In this document: positions 43,846-53,227 of the stretch, piece after piece
Layout of the letters: each line of letters begins with the position of its first letter
How positions within the stretch are numbered: position 1 is the first letter of the stretch
Assembly: GCF_014842925.1 (NCBI RefSeq)
Contig: NZ_JACYXJ010000001.1
Location: 62,001-126,000, forward strand
DNA: 64,000 nt
Direction: 5' to 3'
Source of the DNA: Roseibium polysiphoniae
GTDB lineage: Bacteria > Pseudomonadota > Alphaproteobacteria > Rhizobiales > Stappiaceae
Program-made: the position numbers and the translations under genes
The notes under the pieces: model-generated
The model's database searches: none
What the model was told of the DNA's origin: nothing
What the model saw: only the letters and a program-made list of their open reading frames with translations

Positions 43846-46377
43846 CTAGGTCGATTCTTTGTCTGCACTCTCGTCAGCGTCAGTGTCCAGATGCTTGCCG
43901 GCATTGATGCTCTGACGTCGTGACGAGAGACTGTCCATATGAGCCTTGATGTCGGGCGCTTGATCCACGAGCGTCCGGTAGTCCGCCGCTGAAAGCGTGA
44001 GCAGCTGGCAATAGCCAAGCGCCTTGACGTCCGCACTACGCGGCTTGCCGGTAATCAGGGCGATTTCTCCGAACATCTCTCCGCGCCCCAGCCTGAAAGA
44101 ACTGTTGGCGGTCCGCACTTCGACTGCGCCGGAGGAGATGAAGAAGGCCGTGTCGCCCTTGTCTCCCATCTGGATCAGCTTCTCTCCGGGAATGGCGAAC
44201 CTGGGCCGCATCAATTTGGCGACGGCTCGCCGCCGGGCGTCGCTCAAGCTCGAGAACAATTCGTGTTGTCCGAGAAGGTCTTCGGTCCTCATGCCCAGAT
44301 CGAGCTTTGGCCGCTGATGTGTCTTCAACCGGGCGTTTGAGAGTTCTCCCGTCAGATCATTGTAAAGTTCGGCGCCGATCAGCGCCTGCGAATGCGCATC
44401 GGCGTAGGCCGTCTCCTCAAGCCGAAGACCGGTGTTGCGGAGGAAGAGCACTTCCTGGGCATCGGCATAGTCCGGATACTGCAATCGAAGGGCTTCGATG
44501 GCGCGCAGGATTTCCTCGCGCCGGGCGCAGAGCGTGTCATTGAGAATGCCGCCGACACGATCCCCAACCAGAGGCCGGATCCGGCGCTGGTTGAATGCAA
44601 TGAGTTCCCCCGCGACGATCCGGCTGACCAGCAAAAATTCGAACCGGTCCGATATCTGGTTCGAAAGAAACCACTGGATCTTCAGTCTGCGATGCAGCCA
44701 TTGAGCGAAGCGCAAGCGAATGCCGAACTGCAGAGGCGCACGGGTCGCCCGGTTGTAGCCGGCACGGCCCTCGGTCCGTGTCAGATCGCCAATTCGTCCG
44801 GCCGCCGCCAGATGTTTGGAGACCGCACGATTGGAAATCGTTTTCTCGTGAAAATGCTTGAGCACCAGCTCCCGTTCCCGGTCGGCCAGCGCGACGAGGC
44901 CCAGGATCACGCGTTCCTTGTCCTTGAGGTCCTTCAGGGACACCGAGGATTCAGACGCGGTCTTCGTTCGCTCTTCATATATGGTCGTCACCCGTTCAGA
45001 CAGCTCTGGCGCGATCTGATAGGCGTTTGCGGCCTCAGTGATGCCCTGTCGCACGTCCGAAAGCGCCAACACGAGGAACTGGTTTCTGAGGGCTTCATCA
45101 CGCGGCGACAGCCTGTTCAGCTTCAAGAGCTTGATCAGGGGCTTCAGGCTGGAGCCATAGACCAGAAGCGTGAACAGCACGAAGCCGGTGGCCAGCTTGG
45201 TGATGAAGGAAGAAATCTCGTCGCTCAGGGCAGCATGTTCCGAAACGCTCAAGGCAAGCGTCAGCGTGACAGCGCCGCGCATGCCGCCCCACAGCATCAC
45301 CGTCTTGAACTTCACGTTGACTCGCTCGCCGACCTTGAGCACGGAAAGGATCGGCAAGAGGCCGAAGATCACGACCGCCCGAGCGGCAAGGGCTGCAACC
45401 ACGAGAATGAGCAGGAGCAGAATATCAAGCTCCGTGAAACCGGCGACCAGTTTCGGGATCATGATCGATGCCAGCACGAAGATCAGGGACGAAGCCCAGA
45501 ACGCGATCTGCTCCCAAACGTCCTGAAGGAAGGTCCAGTTCTTGGGCGCAATACGGGAGGGGCCATAAAGGTTGAACACGATGCCGGCGGCCACAACGGC
45601 AACCACGGCTGAAACATCGGCAAACTGGTCCGAGATGACATAGATGAGGTAGGGCAGGGCGAGGCTGAGCGTCACCTGTGCCAGAGGCAGGTCGCGCATG
45701 ATCGGCAGCGCCATGACGCAGGCGCGGGCCATCAAGGTGCCGACAATCACACCGCCGATGAAGGATCTGAAGAAGGCGATTGCCGCCTCGCTGGCATCGG
45801 GCGACTGGGTGCCGGTCAGGATGCCGAGGAGGATGACGAAGAGAACGATCGCGGCCGCATCGTTCAGAAGGCTTTCGCCCTCGACGATTCGCCCAAGACG
45901 TGGAGGTGCGCCGATGTCCCGGAAGATGCCGACCACGGCGACCGGGTCCGTGGTTGCGACGATCGAACCAAGCAACAGGCACGTCACGAGGGAGAAACCT
46001 GCAAGCGGATAGAGCGCGAACCCGATGAAGAAGGTGGCGACAAAGACAGCGACGATCGCCATCACCAAAATCGGGCCGATATCTTCAAAGATCCGCCGGA
46101 CGTCGAGCGTCAAAGTGGTTTGAAACAGCAGGATCGGAAGGAAAATATAGAGGATCTTCTCTGAATCGATCGGTGGGTCGACGAACACCAGAGCAAGTTC
46201 GTTGAAGGCGTCAGTGCGCGGCGTGTAGAGAAGGTAGGTTGCAGCGATCCCGATCAATGTGCCGACCATTGCCAGAAGCACGCTGGGAGAAAGCCCGAGC
46301 TTTCTTGCCAGTGGTTGCAAAAGGGAAATGGTGACAAGCAGGCCGGCAAAGGCCGCAACGATGATCGGTGTTTCCAT
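43846..46377 (-). CDS. CPA1-type Na+/H+ antiporter with cyclic-nucleotide-binding tail
   Basis: 843-aa cation:proton antiporter (start set at METPIIVAAF, 46377). N-terminal exchanger domain of about twelve helices, with conserved ATTDPVAVVGIFRD and GRIVEGESLLNDAAAIVLF near residues 135-185 and the GGMRGAVTLTLALS segment near residue 355. A long cytosolic C-terminus ends in a cNMP-binding-type domain (GDKGDTAFFISSGAVEV and GRGEMFGEIALITGKPRSADV). It could be gated by a cyclic nucleotide; a class III cyclase gene lies 11 kb away, but no link is shown. Convergent with the cox operon. Confidence 0.9.
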   Translation of the reverse strand: METPIIVAAFAGLLVTISLLQPLARKLGLSPSVLLAMVGTLIGIAATYLLYTPRTDAFNELALVFVDPPIDSEKILYIFLPILLFQTTLTLDVRRIFEDIGPILVMAIVAVFVATFFIGFALYPLAGFSLVTCLLLGSIVATTDPVAVVGIFRDIGAPPRLGRIVEGESLLNDAAAIVLFVILLGILTGTQSPDASEAAIAFFRSFIGGVIVGTLMARACVMALPIMRDLPLAQVTLSLALPYLIYVISDQFADVSAVVAVVAAGIVFNLYGPSRIAPKNWTFLQDVWEQIAFWASSLIFVLASIMIPKLVAGFTELDILLLLILVVAALAARAVVIFGLLPILSVLKVGERVNVKFKTVMLWGGMRGAVTLTLALSVSEHAALSDEISSFITKLATGFVLFTLLVYGSSLKPLIKLLKLNRLSPRDEALRNQFLVLALSDVRQGITEAANAYQIAPELSERVTTIYEERTKTASESSVSLKDLKDKERVILGLVALADRERELVLKHFHEKTISNRAVSKHLAAAGRIGDLTRTEGRAGYNRATRAPLQFGIRLRFAQWLHRRLKIQWFLSNQISDRFEFLLVSRIVAGELIAFNQRRIRPLVGDRVGGILNDTLCARREEILRAIEALRLQYPDYADAQEVLFLRNTGLRLEETAYADAHSQALIGAELYNDLTGELSNARLKTHQRPKLDLGMRTEDLLGQHELFSSLSDARRRAVAKLMRPRFAIPGEKLIQMGDKGDTAFFISSGAVEVRTANSSFRLGRGEMFGEIALITGKPRSADVKALGYCQLLTLSAADYRTLVDQAPDIKAHMDSLSSRRQSINAGKHLDTDADESADKEST

Positions 46378-46463
46378 ATCCGCTAATTTGCCAAGCCCTT
46401 GCGGTAAAGCCAAGGCCGTCTTGGGTCAATTGCGAGGCGAATGGCATCATGCTTTGGAATTTA

Positions 46464-47381
46464 TTACTTTTTCTCGGTTTTGCGCTCTGACAGCCAGATG
46501 CCGCCCAGCACCATGACAAGGGCAATTGCATGATAAGCATGAAACGGCTCGCCCAGGATCAAAATGCCGAGACCGGCGGCGAAGATCGGCACCAGATTGA
46601 TAAAGACCCCAGCGCGTGCAGGTCCGATCAGCTCGACGCCGCGCATGAAAAAGATCTGCGCAAGGCTTGATGGGAAAAGGGCGATGTAGAGCACCACGAG
46701 CCAGCCCTGAAAGGTCGGCCATTGAAGGGTGTCGACGGCATGCTCGTAAAACAGTCCAGGAATGGACGTGAGTGCCGCCACGACCGACAGAACGGCAAAG
46801 AAAACCAGGCCTGAGACCTGTGGCCGGTTTCGAAGCGAAAGCGTGTAACCCGCATAGAACAGGCAGGCGATCAGCATGATGCCGTCGCCCGGATTGATCG
46901 ACAGATGCAGGAGAACGTCCGGATCTCCCTGAGCGGCGACCATCGCCACGCCGGCAAGTGTGATCAGGATGCCGACCACCTGCAAGGGACGGACCCGGAC
47001 TCCGAAGGCAAGCACGGCGCCAATCAGGACAAGAACAGGCATTGCGCCCTGAATGATCCCAAGATTGACGGCGGTCGTGCGATGAGCAGCGACATAAAAG
47101 AGCGAGTTGAAGCCGGTAAAGCCGAAAAGGGCCATCAGCGACAGACGGCCCAGATGAGCCTTTATCAGCGGCCATTCAGCTTTGAGCCGTGGCAGGGTCA
47201 CGCTGACCATGACGACGCTGACGATGAACCAGCGCAGAGCCACGACGGCCATGGGAGAGACTTCGTCGATTGCCAGACGCCCGGCCACCGTGTTTCCGCC
47301 CCACATCAAGGTCGTGAGGATCAAAAGCAGTGCGGCATTGCCGAAAATATAGCCTCGAAAGAGCGTGGCGGCGAAGCTCAT
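46464..47381 (-). CDS. EamA/DMT-family transporter
   Basis: 305-aa drug/metabolite transporter with ten predicted helices as two EamA repeats. First repeat near residues 15-145 (LLILTTLMWGGNTVAGRLAIDEV, typical entry motif), second near 160-295 (PSSLAQIFFMRGVELIGPARAG, LGILILGEPFHAYHAI). Probably exports an amino acid or other small metabolite. Same strand as the antiporter, 86 bp upstream of it; divergent from malate synthase. Confidence 0.9.
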   Translation of the reverse strand: MSFAATLFRGYIFGNAALLLILTTLMWGGNTVAGRLAIDEVSPMAVVALRWFIVSVVMVSVTLPRLKAEWPLIKAHLGRLSLMALFGFTGFNSLFYVAAHRTTAVNLGIIQGAMPVLVLIGAVLAFGVRVRPLQVVGILITLAGVAMVAAQGDPDVLLHLSINPGDGIMLIACLFYAGYTLSLRNRPQVSGLVFFAVLSVVAALTSIPGLFYEHAVDTLQWPTFQGWLVVLYIALFPSSLAQIFFMRGVELIGPARAGVFINLVPIFAAGLGILILGEPFHAYHAIALVMVLGGIWLSERKTEKK

Positions 47382-47729
47382 TAGTTTACCAGAAACGGTT
47401 GGCGTGAATGTCGGAGCAGCTGGCGGCGGAATGCGGCCACCTGAACGGCTTCGCAGAAATAACGGAGCGTTGCAAGGGCATTTGATAAGGGTTCCGAACT
47501 AAGTTGATGGGAGAAAATAGAAATTATCTTTTCCAAAATAGAAAAGGTACTTGCGGTCCGCGCTGGATTGACGCAGCGGGTCGTTGCCGCGAAAAAGAGG
47601 GCTTCGATGGGCGGGGTTGCGCGCGCGCGAGATCCGACCGTCACGCGAACCAAATTCACGATCGAATGGTCGAAAAGCCAAGACACGATCGAATGATCGA
47701 AAAGACTGAGCGAGCAAGGAGACAGGGAT
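47382..47729. other. Intergenic region upstream of malate synthase
   Basis: 348 bp between the divergent DMT transporter and glcB genes. It holds an inverted repeat CTTTTC-CAAAATA-GAAAAG around 47528-47546 and the tandem repeats at 47657-47704. No supported gene; -35/-10 boxes cannot be assigned with confidence. Confidence 0.45.
47657..47704 (+). promoter_or_regulatory. Tandem repeats before malate synthase
   Basis: Two 21-bp direct repeats (47657-47677 and 47684-47704), beginning CACGATCGAATG and ending TCGAAAAG, differ at one base. Their starts are 27 bp apart. The second contains a perfect CGATC-GAAT-GATCG inverted repeat. They end 25 nt before the glcB ATG, so a bound protein would block transcription or translation start. 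Regulator unknown. Confidence 0.55.
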
Positions 47730-49892
47730 ATGACGGCGCGCATTGACGCAGACGGCCTTCAGGTTGCACGAGAGCTATACGATTTCGTCAATGACAAGGC
47801 GTTGCCGGGAACCGGCGTAGAGCAAGCCTCCTTCTGGTCAGCTCTTTCGGCAATCGTGCATGACCTTGCGCCCAAGAACCGCGCCCTGGTTGCCAAGCGC
47901 GACGATCTTCAGGCCAAGATCGATGCCTGGCACAAGGCCAATCCGGGCGTGCCGGACATGGCCGCCTACAAGGCCTTCCTGACTGAAATCGGCTACCTTG
48001 TGCCAGAGGGCAAGCCGTTCTCCGTCACGACCGACAACGTCGATCCCGAAATCTCCAGCGTTGCAGGGGCCCAGCTTGTTGTTCCGGTCATGAACGCCCG
48101 CTATGCGCTCAACGCTGCCAACGCCCGCTGGGGCTCGCTTTATGACGCGCTTTACGGAACGGACGCCATGGGCTCCAAGCCACAGGCCGGCGGCTTCGAT
48201 GCGGCCCGCGGCGCGGAAGTCATTGCCTATGCGCGCAAGGTTCTCGATGAGAGCGCTCCGCTGGCAAGCGGCTCCTGGTCCGATATCACGGGTCTGTCCG
48301 TCGAGGGAGCTGCCCTGAAGGTCGCGACCGCGTCGGGAGCCGTCGCGCTGAAGGATGTGGCCCAGTTTGTCGGCTACGTCGGTGAGGCTGGCGCGCCGTC
48401 CAAGGTGCTTCTGTCCAAGAATGGCCTGCATCTGGAAATCGTCATCAAGGCGGACCATCCGATCGGCAAGACGGACAAGGCCCATATCGCCGACGTCATT
48501 CTGGAATCTGCCATGTCCACCATCATGGATTGCGAGGATTCAGTCGCGGCGGTCGACGCGGAAGACAAGGTTGTTGTCTACAGCAACTGGCTTGGCCTGC
48601 TGAAAGGCGATCTGGAAGAGACCTTCGAGAAGGGCGGCAAGAGCGTCACCCGCCGCATGAACGGGGATCGTGTCTACACCGCCCCGGATGGTAGTGAGGT
48701 GACCCTGCATGGCCGCTCCTTGCTGTTGGTGCGCAACGTCGGCCACCTGATGACCATCGACGCGGTGCTGGACAAGGACTGCAATGAGGTGCCGGAAGGC
48801 ATTCTCGACGGCATGATCACCTCGCTGATCGGCCTCCATGACATCGGCCCGAACGGCGGCAACACGAACTCCCGCGCCGGCTCGGTCTATATCGTCAAGC
48901 CGAAGATGCACGGACCGGAAGAAGTCGCATTCGCCGTTGAGCTGTTCGACCGGATCGAGGATGCGTTGGGCATGGCCCGCAACACCCTCAAGATGGGCAT
49001 CATGGATGAGGAGCGCCGCACGACGGTCAACCTCAAGGAATGCATCCGTGCCGCCAAGGATCGTGTGTTCTTCATCAACACCGGTTTCCTGGATCGCACC
49101 GGCGATGAAATGCACACCTCGATGGAAGCTGGCCCGATGATCCGAAAGGGCGACATGAAGGCGGCCCCCTGGATCAGCGCCTATGAGAACAACAATGTCG
49201 ATGTCGGTCTTGCCTGCGGCCTGCCGGGCCACGCCCAGATTGGCAAGGGCATGTGGGCCATGCCCGATCTGATGGAAGCGATGCTGGAGCAGAAGATCGG
49301 TCATCCGATGTCTGGTGCCAATACAGCCTGGGTGCCATCGCCAACGGCGGCCACCCTTCACGCCATGCACTATTACAAGGTCAATGTCGCCGAGCGTCAG
49401 GCCGAGTTGAAATCCCGCGAGGCTGCGAAGCTGGAGGACATCTTGTCTGTGCCTGTCGCGACCCGTCCGAACTGGTCTCCAGAAGACATTCAGGCCGAGC
49501 TCGACAACAACGCTCAGGGCATCCTCGGTTATGTGGTGCGCTGGGTCGAGCAGGGCGTTGGCTGCTCCAAGGTCCCCGACATCAACAACGTCGGCCTGAT
49601 GGAAGATCGCGCGACCTTGCGCATTTCCTCTCAGCATATCGCCAACTGGCTGCGTCACGGCGTGTGCTCCGAGGACCAGGTCATGGAAACCATGAAGCGC
49701 ATGGCGAAGCTCGTCGATGAGCAGAACGCAGGTGATCCGCTCTACAAGGCGATGTCGGATGACTTTGATGGTTCCATCGGTTTCCAGGCCGCTTGCGATC
49801 TTGTCTTCAAGGGCACCGAACAGCCCAACGGTTACACCGAGCCAGTGCTGCATCGCCGGCGGATCGAGTTCAAGGCGAAGACGGCAGCCTGA
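47730..49892 (+). CDS. glcB: Malate synthase G
   Basis: 720-aa malate synthase G, condensing glyoxylate and acetyl-CoA to malate. Full G-isoform length. Motifs: [22 protein letters not shown] near residue 255-275 with catalytic Asp and Glu region, [19 protein letters not shown] near residue 385-400, [17 protein letters not shown] with the catalytic Arg region, and HYYKVNV with [15 protein letters not shown] later. SD AAGGAGACAGGG lies just before the ATG. Single transcription unit with tandem repeats upstream and a terminator downstream. Glyoxylate shunt enzyme; no isocitrate lyase in the window. Confidence 0.96.
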   Translation: MTARIDADGLQVARELYDFVNDKALPGTGVEQASFWSALSAIVHDLAPKNRALVAKRDDLQAKIDAWHKANPGVPDMAAYKAFLTEIGYLVPEGKPFSVTTDNVDPEISSVAGAQLVVPVMNARYALNAANARWGSLYDALYGTDAMGSKPQAGGFDAARGAEVIAYARKVLDESAPLASGSWSDITGLSVEGAALKVATASGAVALKDVAQFVGYVGEAGAPSKVLLSKNGLHLEIVIKADHPIGKTDKAHIADVILESAMSTIMDCEDSVAAVDAEDKVVVYSNWLGLLKGDLEETFEKGGKSVTRRMNGDRVYTAPDGSEVTLHGRSLLLVRNVGHLMTIDAVLDKDCNEVPEGILDGMITSLIGLHDIGPNGGNTNSRAGSVYIVKPKMHGPEEVAFAVELFDRIEDALGMARNTLKMGIMDEERRTTVNLKECIRAAKDRVFFINTGFLDRTGDEMHTSMEAGPMIRKGDMKAAPWISAYENNNVDVGLACGLPGHAQIGKGMWAMPDLMEAMLEQKIGHPMSGANTAWVPSPTAATLHAMHYYKVNVAERQAELKSREAAKLEDILSVPVATRPNWSPEDIQAELDNNAQGILGYVVRWVEQGVGCSKVPDINNVGLMEDRATLRISSQHIANWLRHGVCSEDQVMETMKRMAKLVDEQNAGDPLYKAMSDDFDGSIGFQAACDLVFKGTEQPNGYTEPVLHRRRIEFKAKTAA

Positions 49893-49932
49893 CCGAATCT
49901 TCCCAGTCTGAGCAGATTTTCTGAAACTTTTG

Positions 49933-49965
49933 CAGCCTTCACGCATTGAGTGTGAAGGCTGTTTT
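49933..49965 (+). terminator. Rho-independent terminator of glcB
   Basis: Perfect 10-bp stem CAGCCTTCAC / GTGAAGGCTG with a 9-nt loop, followed by TTTTC. It lies 40 nt beyond the malate synthase stop. Confidence 0.85.
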
Positions 49966-50020
49966 CGTAGCTGCACCTGAAGTCAGCTTTTCCAGCAAAC
50001 AAAAGAAAAATAATTGTGAG

Positions 50021-50066
50021 GTGCACAAAGTACGCCTTGTAAAAGTGCACAAAGTGCGCATATTAT
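50021..50066 (+). promoter_or_regulatory. Promoter with tandem operator repeats
   Basis: GTGCACAAAGTACGC (50021-50035) and GTGCACAAAGTGCGC (50045-50059), 14 of 15 identical and 24 bp apart. They overlap a plausible sigma-70 promoter: TTGTAA at 50037-50042, 18-nt spacer, TATTAT at 50061-50066. Binding at the repeats would cover the promoter, suggesting repression. Confidence 0.55.
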
Positions 50067-50117
50067 GCAGGGGTAAGGTCGAGCAGAACGAAAAAAAGAA
50101 GTCGAAGGAGACCGAAA

Positions 50118-50246
50118 ATGAATGTGCATACCGCCCGAACACTACTGGTGAACCATCGTCAGGATTACAATCGTGACCGCCTGCCGTGGCTTCCCCAAAA
50201 GCTCTATCGCTTCCTTTCGGAAGTGAACAAAAACAAGAACAGCTGA
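50118..50246 (+). CDS. 42-aa small protein in its own transcription unit
   Basis: ATG at 50118 preceded by a strong SD (AAGGAG, 7 nt upstream). The predicted protein starts MNVHTARTLLVNHRQDYNRD and ends YRFLSEVNKNKNS; it is basic, with no membrane segment and no recognised domain. A promoter with operator-like repeats lies 50 nt upstream and a good terminator 65 nt downstream, so the whole transcript would be about 260 nt. It might equally be an sRNA with a coding part. Not related in obvious sequence to DUF1127 small proteins. Confidence 0.55.
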   Translation: MNVHTARTLLVNHRQDYNRDRLPWLPQKLYRFLSEVNKNKNS

Positions 50247-50310
50247 CAGCAAGTCAGGATAGAGCACCCGAATGCTTGGGTCCCATCGGACGCATTCGTT
50301 CAAACTCAAG

Positions 50311-50335
50311 AACCCGGCCTTGTGCCGGGTTTTTT
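50311..50335 (+). terminator. Rho-independent terminator of the small unit
   Basis: Perfect 8-bp stem AACCCGGC / GCCGGGTT with a 5-nt loop (CTTGT), followed by six Ts. Convergent with the ArsR gene that ends at 50350. Confidence 0.85.
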
Positions 50336-50349
50336 GTGTTCTGCAGGTG

Positions 50350-51042
50350 TCAGCCGTTCAAGATCGGAAACTGAGCCAAAAGGTTCTTTTCGCTGGAGGA
50401 GGAAAACTGAATGACCCGCGATGCCTCCAGGCGCTGTGCCCAGCCAAGCTCAAGCAGCCTCAAATAGATGGCATGGCCGGTAGAGCCCGCCAGATGATAT
50501 CGCCGTTCGCTCCAGTCGAGACAGGAGCGGCATTGGGGGCGGCGGGATCGCGAGGATTGGGCCGGATTGATACCAAACGACTGCAGGAAGGCATCGCCGC
50601 TTTCCGTCAGGCGAATGCTGCCGTCATCTGCAGGCACAACGTGGCTCTGTGAAAGCAGGCTGTCATAGATGCGCACGCCCAAATCCCCCGCCAGATGATC
50701 GTAGCAGACCCTCGCTTTTCGAAGCGCAGGGTCGTTGGGGCCGGTGCGAACCCGCAAGTGTCCCTTCTTGGCCGCTAGCCCCATGAGGCTTTCGAGTGCC
50801 TGGCCAACATCGTCATCGGACAGCACATAGTAGCGGTGACGCCCCTGTTTGCGCTGGTCGACCAGCCCGGCATTGGCCAGCTTGCCCAGGTGAGAGCTGG
50901 CTGTTTGTGCCGTGATGCCAGCTTCCGCGGCAAGTTCGCTTGCCGTCAGCGCCTTGCCGCTCATGAGCGCGGTCAACATGTTCGCGCGGGCAGGGTCTCC
51001 GATGAGCGAGCCGATGAGGGCAATGTCAGGTCCGTCTCTCAT
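50350..51042 (-). CDS. ArsR-type transcriptional regulator
   Basis: 230-aa winged-helix regulator. The ArsR HTH covers residues about 8-80 (PARANMLTALMSGKALTASE, GITAQTASSHLGKLANAGLV); a C-terminal extension of about 130 residues has a CRSCLDWSERR motif with two Cys that could sense metal or redox. Divergent from the NIPSNAP gene; an 18-bp palindrome CTTCGA-TCCTAG-TCGAAG lies immediately before its start codon, probably its operator. Longer than metal-sensing ArsR proteins, resembling the redox/antibiotic-linked group. Confidence 0.88.
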   Translation of the reverse strand: MRDGPDIALIGSLIGDPARANMLTALMSGKALTASELAAEAGITAQTASSHLGKLANAGLVDQRKQGRHRYYVLSDDDVGQALESLMGLAAKKGHLRVRTGPNDPALRKARVCYDHLAGDLGVRIYDSLLSQSHVVPADDGSIRLTESGDAFLQSFGINPAQSSRSRRPQCRSCLDWSERRYHLAGSTGHAIYLRLLELGWAQRLEASRVIQFSSSSEKNLLAQFPILNG

Positions 51043-51043
51043 A

Positions 51044-51061
51044 CTTCGATCCTAGTCGAAG
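51044..51061. promoter_or_regulatory. Palindrome between ArsR and NIPSNAP genes
   Basis: Perfect inverted repeat CTTCGA / TCGAAG with a 6-nt centre, one base upstream of the ArsR ATG and 58 bp from the NIPSNAP ATG. Typical position and size for an ArsR-family dimer site in a divergent promoter. Confidence 0.55.
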
Positions 51062-51118
51062 CATAGTGCGCCTTCAACATGGCAATGAGATGCGATCTTG
51101 AGCGCAAAGGAGAATGCC

Positions 51119-51463
51119 ATGATCACCTGCTTCATTCGCTACCACATCGATCCGACAAAACGGGCCGCTTTCGAGACCTATGCCCGCAACTGGAGCGTCG
51201 CCATTCCCCGCTGCGGTGCGGATCTCATCGGCTATTATGCCCCGCATGAAGGCTCGAGCACTCTGGCCTACGGCGTTTACAACATCGAGAGCCTTGCCGC
51301 CTATGAAGCCTATCGCAAGCGCTTGTCGGAGGATCCGCTTGGCCGAGAGAACTATGAATTTGCGCAGCGGGAGAGATTTCTCTTGAGGGAGGACCGGACA
51401 TTCCTCAAGCTCGCGTCCACTCCGCAACCGAGCCAATTGGCACAGGAAGAAGGCCAGCAATGA
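51119..51463 (+). CDS. NIPSNAP-family protein
   Basis: 114-aa protein from ATG 51119 with AAAGGAG 8 nt upstream. NIPSNAP ferredoxin-like fold: [40 protein letters not shown], and [17 protein letters not shown]. Soluble. It ends in an ATGA overlap with the next ABM-domain gene, so the two dimeric alpha-beta barrel proteins are made together under ArsR control. Function not known; such pairs are often assigned to quinone or reactive-carbonyl chemistry, which is only a guess. Confidence 0.87.
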   Translation: MITCFIRYHIDPTKRAAFETYARNWSVAIPRCGADLIGYYAPHEGSSTLAYGVYNIESLAAYEAYRKRLSEDPLGRENYEFAQRERFLLREDRTFLKLASTPQPSQLAQEEGQQ

Positions 51464-51801
51464 TTGCCGTGATTTTCGAAGTCTACCCTCATGAAGAGCA
51501 CAAGGCGCGCTATCTGGACATTGCTGCCAACTTGCGCCCGGTTCTGGAAGAAATCGACGGCTTCATTTCGGTCGAGCGGTTTGAAAGCCTGACCACACCG
51601 GGAAAGTTGCTGTCTTTTTCGGTCTTTCGTGATGAGAAGGCCCTCGATGACTGGCGTAATGTCATGGCCCATCGCAAGGCGCAGACAGCGGGCCGCAATT
51701 TCCTGTTCAAGGACTATCGGCTGCGCGTCACGGGCGTTATTCGCGACTATGGGATGACCGAGCGCGACGAGGCCCCAAGCGACAGCTGTGCTGTGCTCTA
51801 G
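51460..51801 (+). CDS. Antibiotic biosynthesis monooxygenase (ABM) family protein
   Basis: 113-aa ABM-domain protein: [20 protein letters not shown] at the start, [20 protein letters not shown] in the middle, and [17 protein letters not shown] later. ABM proteins include quinol monooxygenases and heme-degrading enzymes; conserved catalytic residues vary, so activity cannot be given. Coupled (ATGA) to the NIPSNAP gene. Converges on the histidine kinase gene 13 bp beyond its stop. Confidence 0.85.
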   Translation: MIAVIFEVYPHEEHKARYLDIAANLRPVLEEIDGFISVERFESLTTPGKLLSFSVFRDEKALDDWRNVMAHRKAQTAGRNFLFKDYRLRVTGVIRDYGMTERDEAPSDSCAVL

Positions 51802-51814
51802 GGCCTCGTGGCCT

Positions 51815-53227
51815 TCAGGAGGACGGTTCGACCGGAAGCCGAACCGTTGCTTCCAGCCCGCCGTCCGGATGGTTCCGAAGCGTGATTTCGCCGCCGTGCG
51901 CATGAATGATCGAGCGCGTAATGGACAAGCCCAGTCCAATGCCGCCCGTCTCCTCGCTGCGCGACTCCTCTAGGCGGACGAAGGGCTCGAACACATCTGC
52001 CAGCCGCGCGCCCGGAATGCCTGGACCGAAGTCCCGGAAACGGATGACTGCTTCGCTGTCGTCGCGTGCGATGGTCGCCTCGACCCTTTCGCCATAACGG
52101 ATGCCGTTTTCGATCAGGTTTCGGATCGCTCTCTTGAGGGAAAGCGGCCGGCAGGACAAGATGATCCTGTCGCCGTCCGAGACCGAAACCGAATGGCCGA
52201 GATCCTGTTGGTCAGCGGCAATGCTTTCCAAAAGGCTGGTGAGATCCGTACGGACCGCGTCTTCCTTGTTTGCTTCGTCACGCGCAAACTCGAGCGTCGC
52301 TTCCGTCATCTGGCTCATCTCATCGAGTGTTTCGATGATTTTTTCTCGATTTTCCTCGTCATCGATGAACTCGGCACGCAGGCGGAGCGACGTGATCGGG
52401 GTCCGCAGATCATGACTGATCGCCGCCAGCATTCTTGTGCGATCCGAGACGAAGCGGGTGAGGCGGTCCTGCATCTCGTTAAACGCCCGGGTCACCGCCC
52501 TGACTTCGCTGGGACCTTCCACGGTCAATGCGGGAAGATCCTCGCCGCGGCCGAGCTTTTCGGCAGCACCAGCCAGGTGCCGCAAGGGCTTCGCCACACG
52601 GCGCACCGCCAGGAAAACGATAATAAAGATCGCACCGATCGTCAGGACCATCTGCACCAGAAGCGGATACAATGTCCGGGGCGGCGGCTTGTAGTCGGTC
52701 GCAACGTTCAGCCAGCCACCGTCCGCGAGCTGAATCGATAGCACAAGATCAACCTGCCGCTTCGCCAGGCGCTTCAGACGTGCAGGAAAGCCGCGTTTGA
52801 CCTGTGCCGGGTCGGCATTCTGGTGGTTCGGTTGTTTGCCATGGCCGATTGCGAGCAGGTCCAGATTGACCTCACGGTCTGGCGTCAGCTGGCTGCCCAG
52901 ATAGGTTTCGAGACGCTGCTCGGTCTGGGTGTCGGCGTCTTCCTTCACGACCGGGTTTTCACTGGTCCAGAAGGCGGTGAAGCGGCTGCTCGAGGCTTTC
53001 AGGATGCTTGTATGATATGTGGCCGGGGTGCTTTCCAGAAGCTGGACCATCGAGATCGAGCGCATCAGGATATTGTCCCGCGCGACCTCGAGGAGCGCGA
53101 GCCTGCGCTCGTCATGAAACAGCCAGATGCTGATAACCTGAGCGGCGACGACAGCGAGCAGCAAGAGGCCGACAAGCTGAGTGCCGAGGCTCGTCGCCCT
53201 TAGTCGATCTGCGATCCGTCTGATCAT
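51815..53227 (-). CDS. Sensor histidine kinase
   Basis: 470-aa inner-membrane kinase. N-terminal helix near residues 16-35, periplasmic sensor of about 150 residues, second helix near 190-210, HAMP (KPLRHLAGAAEKLGRGEDLP), HisKA with AAISHDLRTPITSL (phospho-His near residue 270) and HATPase with NLIENGIRYGE and DFGPGIPGA. Overlaps the response regulator gene by 4 nt. Cognate regulator is certain from coupling; the stimulus is not. Confidence 0.93.
   Translation of the reverse strand: MIRRIADRLRATSLGTQLVGLLLLAVVAAQVISIWLFHDERRLALLEVARDNILMRSISMVQLLESTPATYHTSILKASSSRFTAFWTSENPVVKEDADTQTEQRLETYLGSQLTPDREVNLDLLAIGHGKQPNHQNADPAQVKRGFPARLKRLAKRQVDLVLSIQLADGGWLNVATDYKPPPRTLYPLLVQMVLTIGAIFIIVFLAVRRVAKPLRHLAGAAEKLGRGEDLPALTVEGPSEVRAVTRAFNEMQDRLTRFVSDRTRMLAAISHDLRTPITSLRLRAEFIDDEENREKIIETLDEMSQMTEATLEFARDEANKEDAVRTDLTSLLESIAADQQDLGHSVSVSDGDRIILSCRPLSLKRAIRNLIENGIRYGERVEATIARDDSEAVIRFRDFGPGIPGARLADVFEPFVRLEESRSEETGGIGLGLSITRSIIHAHGGEITLRNHPDGGLEATVRLPVEPSS

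Noticed and set aside
48540..49976. 478-codon minus-strand frame opposite malate synthase
   Set aside because: Mirrors glcB codon structure; Val/His/Arg-rich translation with no domain.
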